A stretch of DNA of 64,000 nt from Oscillospiraceae bacterium (lineage in GTDB: Bacteria > Bacillota > Clostridia > Oscillospirales > SIG627): positions 1 through 64,000 of the forward strand of contig SVTV01000006.1 of assembly GCA_015063605.1 (NCBI GenBank). Direction: 5' to 3'. This document shows, one piece after another, positions 26,020 to 32,230 of this stretch (its first letter is position 1; the number at the start of each line of letters is the position of its first letter). A model generated the notes under the pieces. It ran no database searches and was not told where the DNA came from. It saw only the letters and a program-made list of their open reading frames with translations. The translations under genes and the position numbers were made by a program.

Positions 26020-26110
26020 TCCCGCCTAAGCGGGGCAAGCAGAGGGTTTGGGTACCCGCCGAATATTCGGCTTGATATCCCTAATCCTGAAACGGGGCAG
26101 AAGCCCCAAA
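26020..26110. other. Candidate oriT / mob regulatory region
   Basis: Four dyads are packed into about 90 bp just before the mobilization genes: CCCGC/GCGGG (26021-26034), GGGTACCC (26050-26057), directly abutting GCCGAATATTCGGC (26058-26071), and GGGGC/GCCCC (26094-26107). Transfer origins of MobC/relaxase systems usually lie just upstream of mobC and contain such inverted repeats beside the nick site. No known nic consensus was identified. Confidence 0.4.
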
Positions 26111-26145
26111 CCCCACTAAAATAATGAGAAACGAGGTACGAAACA

Positions 26146-26535
26146 ATAGAAGACACAAACACAAATTCAAACATTTCAAATCGTGAACGCAATAAGAAAA
26201 TTTCTTTTTGGGCAAGTGAGACTGAGCGAAGGAAGATCAAAAAGATCATCGCAAAGTCAGGTCTGACTCAGAGAGAGTACCTTCTGAGTGCAGCGCTCGG
26301 AAGGACGATCTATCAGGTAAATGAGTTGAAGCCGCTGCTGACCGAACTTAAATCCATCGGCAGGAATCTCAATCAGCTCACGGTCCTTGTGCATCAGGGA
26401 AAGATTTCATCAGTAAATCTTGCTGAAACGGTGAGCACTTTGCAGAAGGTTTACGCCGCCATCAATGTGCTCTACGATGTGTGCTACGGCGTGATCGCAA
26501 GCGGAACGGAGACAGATAACGATGGCGACATGTAA
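26146..26535 (+). CDS. MobC-like mobilization accessory protein, non-standard start
   Basis: The frame is open from 26128 to the stop at 26535. It encodes FWASETERRKIKKIIAKSGL, TQREYLLSAALGR and ELKSIGRNLNQLTVLVHQG, the pattern of MobC/ribbon-helix-helix relaxosome proteins, ending in GIxxN-like helices. No ATG, GTG or TTG occurs in frame before 26326, which would remove half of the conserved domain. The best site is an ATA at 26146 placed 9 nt after GAGG, suggesting an ATG mutated to ATA or use of AUA. The stop overlaps the relaxase start by 14 bp. Expected role: oriT binding and helping the relaxase nick. Confidence 0.65.
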   Translation: MEDTNTNSNISNRERNKKISFWASETERRKIKKIIAKSGLTQREYLLSAALGRTIYQVNELKPLLTELKSIGRNLNQLTVLVHQGKISSVNLAETVSTLQKVYAAINVLYDVCYGVIASGTETDNDGDM

Positions 26536-28318
26536 TTATATACAAGCAAAAAAACAAACGCAAAGCGCTTTGAAAGCAGTTATAAAGTATGTGTCGCAAG
26601 ATGCAAAGACATTGGACGATCGTGGTCATCGTTATCTTACGGGGATAAATTGTCTTGCTCCCGCTGCTTACGATGAATTTATGGCAACAAAAAACATCTA
26701 TAGTAAACGCGGCGGAATAATGTATTATCATTACGAGCAATCGTTTGCTCCGGGTGAGATCGAAGATTACGAAACCGCACACGAAATCGGTCTTAAGCTT
26801 GCCAAGGAAATGTTTACGGGCTTCGAGGTGCTGGTAGGCACACACCTTGATGCATATGACGGCGATGGAAAACAGAGAGTTCACAATCATTTTGTCATTA
26901 ACAGTGTGAGTATTGACACCGGACTGAAAATGGATTACGGTCCCCGCACACTTCAAAAGATGCGTAAGATCAGCGATCGTCTTTGTAAGGAGAAAGGGCT
27001 GTCGGTGCTCCCGCAATATGAACAACAGTTTATCACGAAAGGTCTTAATACCAGAGAATACCGTGCGGCATTACGTGGCAAGTCTTGGAAATTCCGAATC
27101 ATTTATGACATTGAGGAAGCGATGAAACATGCAAGAACGAAAGCGGAATTTGTTTCGATGATGGAAAACCAAGGCTACTCTATCGTTTGGACAGACAATC
27201 GGAAATATATTACCTACACATGTCCCAACGGCATGAAGATCAGAGATAACAAACTACACGAAATAAAATTTCTAAAGGAGAATATGGAATATGAATTTAC
27301 AATCAGACAACAAATCAAACAATACGGCTCTTCAGAAGCTCAAGCAAACGACGGCAGAAACGATGCAGACGATCAACGAAACACCGTATCAGCCAATAAT
27401 ATACGCAATCCCGAAGGAGGATTGGAAAGCATTTCTGGAATACATGAGGACGACATCAGAATTCCAGCCGACGCTTTTCTCGAAACTTCGGGATTTGGAA
27501 AAGTGCATTCTGACAAAAACGGATTGGAACACCTTGATGCACGCTCTCAACGGATGGGCGAATGCGGTTGGGGAAGCAGTGGAGGAAACGTCCAACTGTA
27601 CAGCGGACAGGATGCAGAAGATCCTCACGGAAAACCGAGAACTTCTTACACAGGATGGGAAGACTCGCGACACTTTCTTCTCGAATCTGCGTCGGGAGGT
27701 GAATGGACAGATTGGAGAAATGATGCTTTTGAATATCCAAATGAAGAAATGGATAGTGATAACACTTCTCTCAAATACGGTGCTGACATCCGTGTTGAGT
27801 ACGGTGATCTGTCTGTTGATGAAATGAACAGTTTCTTCGAAGAAGAAAATAATGAAGACGACAAGGATATAGATACAGAATACACCTTAGAACAAATTGA
27901 ACACCTTTTAAATGCCGAGCATGAAGGAAGCGCATATGCATCCTATCTGCTCGGCAGAATTTATATGTGCGGCAATATTGTTGCAAAGAATTTATCAGAA
28001 GCAATACACCACTTTGAAATATCATCTCGTCGCGGTTATTCATATGCAGACTACAGGCTCGGGCAGATCTATCTGTTCGAGCCCGATTATTTTGATATTG
28101 ATGCTGCACTTGAACACCTGAACAGATCGGCAAAAATGGGAAATGAATACGCCGCTATCGCACTGCAAAGAATCGCGGAGAATTCGTTTCTTGCCATAAC
28201 CACAAACGTATTGGATCTGATAAAGGGATTAAGTTCCATCGAATACCGTGAACCTATCAAGGATTGCACGACTCTTCCGCAAAGACGGGCAAAGAAAAAG
28301 TGGGAACAAACAATGTGA
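26522..28318 (+). CDS. Relaxase/mobilization nuclease with Sel1-like C-terminus
   Basis: 598 residues. Residues 1-200 form the relaxase domain. The metal-binding HxHxxxxxN-type motif is VHNHFVINSV (about 119-128), and the nick-site tyrosine is probably in the N-terminal CNYIQAKKQTQS or KYVSQ segment. The C-terminal part (about 455-560) contains Sel1-like repeats (ASYLLGRIYMCGNIV, ADYRLGQIYLFEP, a LNRSAKMGN step). The middle, codons about 257-435, overlaps another gene in a different frame and is rich in G, S, D, N and R with no clear domain. The enzyme would nick oriT and lead the strand into a recipient using a helper conjugation apparatus. GGAG precedes the ATG. Confidence 0.85.
   Translation: MATCNYIQAKKQTQSALKAVIKYVSQDAKTLDDRGHRYLTGINCLAPAAYDEFMATKNIYSKRGGIMYYHYEQSFAPGEIEDYETAHEIGLKLAKEMFTGFEVLVGTHLDAYDGDGKQRVHNHFVINSVSIDTGLKMDYGPRTLQKMRKISDRLCKEKGLSVLPQYEQQFITKGLNTREYRAALRGKSWKFRIIYDIEEAMKHARTKAEFVSMMENQGYSIVWTDNRKYITYTCPNGMKIRDNKLHEIKFLKENMEYEFTIRQQIKQYGSSEAQANDGRNDADDQRNTVSANNIRNPEGGLESISGIHEDDIRIPADAFLETSGFGKVHSDKNGLEHLDARSQRMGECGWGSSGGNVQLYSGQDAEDPHGKPRTSYTGWEDSRHFLLESASGGEWTDWRNDAFEYPNEEMDSDNTSLKYGADIRVEYGDLSVDEMNSFFEEENNEDDKDIDTEYTLEQIEHLLNAEHEGSAYASYLLGRIYMCGNIVAKNLSEAIHHFEISSRRGYSYADYRLGQIYLFEPDYFDIDAALEHLNRSAKMGNEYAAIALQRIAENSFLAITTNVLDLIKGLSSIEYREPIKDCTTLPQRRAKKKWEQTM
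27291..27827 (+). CDS. Nested membrane protein in the relaxase gene (MobB-like position)
   Basis: 178 residues, wholly inside the relaxase gene but in the +1 frame. The ATG has its own AAAGGAG site 10 nt upstream. The product looks like a real protein: PIIYAIPKEDWKAFLEYMR, FSKLRDLEKCILTKTDW, helical charged segments, then a C-terminal membrane anchor (about residues 153-176, WIVITLLSNTVLTSVLS) ending CLLMK. In ColE1 and RSF1010, MobB-type proteins are likewise encoded in another frame within mobA, and RSF1010 MobB is a membrane protein. By analogy this protein may tether the relaxosome. No homology to those was seen, so the analogy is positional. Confidence 0.7.
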   Translation: MNLQSDNKSNNTALQKLKQTTAETMQTINETPYQPIIYAIPKEDWKAFLEYMRTTSEFQPTLFSKLRDLEKCILTKTDWNTLMHALNGWANAVGEAVEETSNCTADRMQKILTENRELLTQDGKTRDTFFSNLRREVNGQIGEMMLLNIQMKKWIVITLLSNTVLTSVLSTVICLLMK

Positions 28319-28381
28319 TCTTCAGAATATTTTCTTTACAAAAAGCGGAAAATAAATTTTAGAAACAAGAGAGGTGACTTA

Positions 28382-28558
28382 ATGAATAAGAATCCGACAA
28401 ATGAAGAAAGAGAAAAACGTTTTGCAGAGCAGGCTTGGCTCAATTACTTTAACCGATATCTTTTCGAAGAAGGCACGATCAGCGAGAATGAGTATAAAAT
28501 AATGACTGAAAAGATTGCTGTATTTACTTCTAAAAAGAACACACAACAAATGCAATAA
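28382..28558 (+). CDS. Small SHOCT-like protein
   Basis: 58 residues, preceded by GAGGTGA. The sequence QAWLNYFNRYLFEEGTISEN followed by EYKIMTEKI is like the SHOCT-type helical unit found in small proteins beside relaxase and recombinase genes in Clostridia elements. It is 63 bp downstream of the relaxase. A DNA-associated or regulatory role is possible but not shown. Confidence 0.6.
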   Translation: MNKNPTNEEREKRFAEQAWLNYFNRYLFEEGTISENEYKIMTEKIAVFTSKKNTQQMQ

Positions 28559-28565
28559 CATTACG

Positions 28566-28604
28566 CAGATAATTCCGACGGGAAGATTCCCATGGAATTA
28601 TCTG
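28566..28604. repeat. Nested inverted repeat
   Basis: CAGATAATTCC (28566-28576) pairs perfectly with GGAATTATCTG (28594-28604), and within the loop GGGAA-GA-TTCCC (28580-28591) pairs with itself. No T-run follows, so it is not a classical terminator. It might be a protein-binding or recombination-related site of the element. Confidence 0.5.
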
Positions 28605-28663
28605 TTACATAACGCAGAAAAAAGTGTAATATTCAATTTTGCGCTTGCTTTTTAACACATCAA

Positions 28664-28714
28664 AAATTAAGCGACAACCCATTACCCTGCGGTAATATCG
28701 CTGTCGCTTAATTT
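28664..28714. terminator. Strong bidirectional hairpin terminator
   Basis: A 13-bp perfect stem, AAATTAAGCGACA (28664-28676) with TGTCGCTTAATTT (28702-28714), has a second inner stem ATTACC/GGTAAT. T-rich sequence flanks both sides. It lies between the convergent small gene (plus) and ATPase gene (minus) and would end both transcripts. Confidence 0.75.
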
Positions 28715-28749
28715 ATTTCTGCCAAACTAATACTGACTGCAATCACAGA

Positions 28750-29709
28750 TTACAAACCGATCTCTTCCAGTATTCTGCGGACATTTTCATTCTGCAGATA
28801 AAAAGGTGCAAGATGAGCTTTCGTATACTGCATATAGGTATCTTCCGTTCTATCTGAAAGCAGTTCTGTGAAATACTGTTCCCAGCTGAAATATACCGAG
28901 GAATCAATGCGATTCTCAGGAGCCTCCAATATCTCCCGGATATCCTGCATACGCAAAATATCAGACTTCAGAATCAACCATTCAAATGATTCGGGTAGAT
29001 ATAGTGTAATTCTTCCCGGATTTGTCGCCTGAAGCTTGTGTATGCGATCTATCTCGCAACCGAATGCGGCACCATCTGCAATTACGATTACCCTTTGGTC
29101 AATGGAACCCAGAGTTTCGAATATTCGGCTTTTGCCGTGTGCGGATATGCAGTGTATACCGTTTGCTTCAGCAACATGCAGAAAAAACTCATGTCCTGAA
29201 TTAGAATCTTCGGTAATCAGTATATCTGTGTTTGTAATGTTAAAGCTGGTGGATGGCATATCAGAATAAAATCTGCGTGTGCCGTTATAGACTCTGCCAA
29301 GCTTCATGCTATGACGGTAGGGATACATCTCATATATTTCCTCGACGCTATAAGGAAGATTATGAAGATTTTCACGTGTTATCAGAACATAATAGTTATC
29401 CGATTCACGCACAGCACGAGCGAATTCCACACTCCTTATAAATCTGTTTCCTTCATCGATAAATACGATACTATCCCTGATATTCTCAAGCCTTAACATC
29501 CAATCGATTTCTGTCAGAACGCGGCATGGCTTGTCGCATTTAACAGATACGCCGCTTTGTCTGCCGAGAGCTTCAAAATCAGAAAGCAGACCGATCAGCG
29601 TTGTCTTTCCGGTGGCGCTATCACCGCGTATAACGGTGATATTTCTGACAAGCTCAAAGCTGAACTGAACCTTCTGATTGCTGACCCTAATATGATGTCT
29701 TCCGATCAT
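28750..29709 (-). CDS. P-loop ATPase-like protein of unknown function
   Basis: 319 residues. Walker A is GDSATGKT (29-36) and a Walker B-like SIVFIDEGNRF follows (about 80-90), both in an N-terminal third that looks like a compact AAA/ABC-type nucleotide-binding fold. The C-terminal two-thirds (ITEDSNSGHEFFLHVAEANG, VIVIADGAAFGCEIDRI) has no motif I can name. It follows the DUF4869-like gene by 11 bp on the same strand and has its own GAGGTGAG site. The two occur together in Clostridia mobile elements, to my recollection. Function unknown. Confidence 0.6.
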   Translation of the reverse strand: MIGRHHIRVSNQKVQFSFELVRNITVIRGDSATGKTTLIGLLSDFEALGRQSGVSVKCDKPCRVLTEIDWMLRLENIRDSIVFIDEGNRFIRSVEFARAVRESDNYYVLITRENLHNLPYSVEEIYEMYPYRHSMKLGRVYNGTRRFYSDMPSTSFNITNTDILITEDSNSGHEFFLHVAEANGIHCISAHGKSRIFETLGSIDQRVIVIADGAAFGCEIDRIHKLQATNPGRITLYLPESFEWLILKSDILRMQDIREILEAPENRIDSSVYFSWEQYFTELLSDRTEDTYMQYTKAHLAPFYLQNENVRRILEEIGL

Positions 29710-29720
29710 GTACTCACCTC

Positions 29721-30155
29721 TCAGACATATTTTCCGGCAATAAGGATCAGATCACGCATATTGTCAACCTTCTTCTTCTCGTTAAGGACATATACCTCAA
29801 AGTTCTTCCCGAAATCCATGATGTGATTCAGGTTAACGGTAATGTCATCATTCTCGGCAAGCCTTAATAGCCAGTCCGCACAGTTATCGCCGCAAGTAGA
29901 AGCATTGAAAACTCTCTTCGGTTCGTTTCGGATCAAGATCAGCGTCTTGACCCCGCCCGAAAGCGCAGTGGGTGGAATCATTCCAAGATAAGGACTGTCG
30001 ATAACCTTGTCACCAATAACCGTGGATTTATCGATACTCTTTATCATTTCCTGTGTTATAGGATCAATCAGCCAGTTGTCTTTATATTTATTTTTGAAGT
30101 AAACTTCCGTATTGTAGATCGCCTTCGGCATATCACCGAAAAATATCTTCAGCAT
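29721..30155 (-). CDS. DUF4869-like protein
   Basis: The start at 30155 (MLKIFFGDMPKAIYNTEVYF) follows GAGGTGAGAGA and is better than the ORF's first codon at 30188. The protein is 144 residues. The opening and the TALSGGVKTLILI and FNASTCGDNCADWL segments resemble the DUF4869 family. No catalytic residues or membrane segments are clear. It is the first gene of a two-gene unit with the P-loop protein downstream. Confidence 0.6.
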   Translation of the reverse strand: MLKIFFGDMPKAIYNTEVYFKNKYKDNWLIDPITQEMIKSIDKSTVIGDKVIDSPYLGMIPPTALSGGVKTLILIRNEPKRVFNASTCGDNCADWLLRLAENDDITVNLNHIMDFGKNFEVYVLNEKKKVDNMRDLILIAGKYV

Positions 30156-30193
30156 TCTCTCACCTCTGAGTGTGATATTTACAATCAATTATT

Positions 30194-30222
30194 ATTTTAA
30201 CACATAGATGCAAAAATATCAA
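30194..30222 (-). promoter_or_regulatory. Promoter of the DUF4869/ATPase pair
   Basis: Minus strand TTGATA (30217-30222), 17 bp, TAAAAT (30194-30199): five of six bases match in each box. Start near 30187, about 32 nt before the ATG. Confidence 0.65.
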
Positions 30223-30336
30223 TACAAAAATCAGAATCCGATCATATTTGACGATGATATTTATGAAAACACTGTTTTGGGATTTTCAGCACCTCACGCC
30301 GTAAGATAAAAACCCCATACAAATTTCGATTTCCGC

Positions 30337-30365
30337 TTGCTTTTTATAACGTCATATGATATAAT
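30337..30365 (+). promoter_or_regulatory. Promoter of the serine recombinase
   Basis: Plus strand TTGCTT (30337-30342), 17-bp spacer, TATAAT (30360-30365), about 48 nt before the recombinase ATG. Confidence 0.7.
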
Positions 30366-30413
30366 AGCCATATACAGATGATGATTACACGAACTTTATC
30401 AAGGAGAATTATA

Positions 30414-32105
30414 ATGGATATACTAAACATACGCGCAATGCTGCGCACGAAGTCAATATACGATATTCCGCTGCGAGTGACATTCTACGCCAGAGTTTCC
30501 TCGGAAACAGACGAACAGTTAAACTCCTTAGACAACCAGATCGCATACTACGAAAACTTCATAAAGAACAACTCAAACTGGTCATACGTCCCGGGATATA
30601 TCGACGAGGGACTTTCGGGCATCTCAACAAAAAAGCGCAAACACTTTAACGAGATGATTTCCGATGCAAAAAACGGTCAATTTGACCTTATCATAACAAA
30701 AGAAATCTCACGATTCGCACGTAATACACTCGACTCTCTTCAGTACACTCGTGAGCTGCTGAACTTGGGGGTCGGTGTGTTCTTTCAAAACGACAACATC
30801 AACACACTCGATGAGGATGCGGAGCTGCGTCTTACCATTATGTCATCAATCGCACAAGATGAGCTGAGAAAGCTTTCATCACGCGTAAAATTCGGTCACC
30901 AGCAGGCGATCAAATCAAATGTCGTCCTTGGTAACAGCCGTATCTTCGGATATAAAAAGGATGCTAAACGTCTTGTGATTGACGAATCCCAAGCAAAGAT
31001 GGTGCGGGAACTGTTCCGCCTCTACGCTACGGGAGAATACAGTATGAAGCAGCTTGAAACACTCTTCTACGAACAAGGCTACCGTAATTACAACGGCAAC
31101 AAAATAGCTCATACCACTTTATCGGGCATAATACAAAATCCAAAATACAAGGGTTATTATGTGGGTAACAAGGTCAAGATAGTGGATATGTTCACTAAGA
31201 AGCAGAAATTTCTTCCGCCTGAAGAGTGGGTAATGTTCAAAGATGAAACAGGCGATATCGTCCCTGCAATTGTGACCGAGGAAATTTGGGATAAAGCAAA
31301 CGAAGTACTTTCCCGCCGAAGCGAAGATGTAAAGAACCGCAAAGGCGTCTGCAATCATGCCAATCTTCTCACCGGTAAGCTCTACTGTACACATTGCGGT
31401 ATGCCTTATTACCGCCGTGACTCAAAAGACAAGCACGGAAATGTAAATTCCAAATGGGTATGTTCCGGAAAAATCAATAACGGCGCTGATTCATGTCCGT
31501 CCTTCCCCATCTATGAATCGGAAATAAAGCCGATACTATACGATGTCTTCACCGAAACGAGAGTTGATGTAGAAGCCCTTCTTGACAATTACACAGAGAT
31601 GTTTAAATCCATGGAATCCGATGGTGAGACCGCAAAGCAGATAAACGAACTGAAAAGTATCATAGAGCTTGCCGAGCAAAAAAAGAACAAGCTCCTTGAG
31701 CTTGTAACATTAGGTTCGGTTACCGCAGCAAACTTTAAATCCATGACAGCAACCTGTGACCGTGAGATCGAAGAAGCAAGCAGATCTATCACCGAGCTTG
31801 AAAAGCAAATGTTCACGAAAGATGAATACCGCAAGCACATTGCTGAAATCAAATCAAGGCTTGATGCGGCAGTTAAAGATGCATCAAGCGGTATCATATC
31901 GCCTGAGTTTGTGGCGCAGTATATCGATAAGATCACAGTCACAATAACAGATGATGATACAGCGAATCTCAATATCAAGATTTTTACCGGTAAAAACTCG
32001 GAAAAATTGCTCAATAAGCTCTCTGAATACCACCGCAGTCGTACGGGTCACATGTTGAAGAAGATGATCGAATCCTACGAAAACTCTATCAAGACAAACG
32101 GCTAA
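30414..32105 (+). CDS. Large serine recombinase (integrase)
   Basis: The ATG at 30414 follows AAGGAGAATTATA; the frame opens 12 codons earlier without a site. 563 residues. The resolvase domain has TFYARVSSETDEQ with the nucleophilic serine (about 29), then DEGLSGISTKKRK and ITKEISRFARN. A recombinase domain and a zinc ribbon follow (LYCTHCGMPYYRR with CSG and DSCPS), then a coiled-coil region (about 415-480). It catalyses integration and excision of the element between att sites. It is transcribed outward at the right end of the element, so an att site probably lies between 32105 and 32229 or upstream of 30414. Confidence 0.92.
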   Translation: MDILNIRAMLRTKSIYDIPLRVTFYARVSSETDEQLNSLDNQIAYYENFIKNNSNWSYVPGYIDEGLSGISTKKRKHFNEMISDAKNGQFDLIITKEISRFARNTLDSLQYTRELLNLGVGVFFQNDNINTLDEDAELRLTIMSSIAQDELRKLSSRVKFGHQQAIKSNVVLGNSRIFGYKKDAKRLVIDESQAKMVRELFRLYATGEYSMKQLETLFYEQGYRNYNGNKIAHTTLSGIIQNPKYKGYYVGNKVKIVDMFTKKQKFLPPEEWVMFKDETGDIVPAIVTEEIWDKANEVLSRRSEDVKNRKGVCNHANLLTGKLYCTHCGMPYYRRDSKDKHGNVNSKWVCSGKINNGADSCPSFPIYESEIKPILYDVFTETRVDVEALLDNYTEMFKSMESDGETAKQINELKSIIELAEQKKNKLLELVTLGSVTAANFKSMTATCDREIEEASRSITELEKQMFTKDEYRKHIAEIKSRLDAAVKDASSGIISPEFVAQYIDKITVTITDDDTANLNIKIFTGKNSEKLLNKLSEYHRSRTGHMLKKMIESYENSIKTNG

Positions 32106-32199
32106 GCAATCAGGCTTATTAATCAACTTAATGGGTTAGATAGAACATCCTTTTTGTTTAAATAATAAAGCAGACCGTTTTAGATAATTCCAATAGAGG

Positions 32200-32230
32200 G
32201 GCTGCCGCAATGCGGCAGCCGCTTGTTTTT
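32200..32230 (+). terminator. Terminator after the recombinase gene
   Basis: GGCTGCCGC (32200-32208) pairs with GCGGCAGCC (32212-32220) through a 3-nt loop, and GCTTGTTTTT follows. It ends the recombinase transcript and abuts the stop of the convergent TIR gene. Confidence 0.85.

Noticed and set aside
26462-27025. 187-codon minus-strand ORF in the relaxase gene
   Set aside because: No ribosome site or protein-like pattern; antisense of the conserved relaxase domain.
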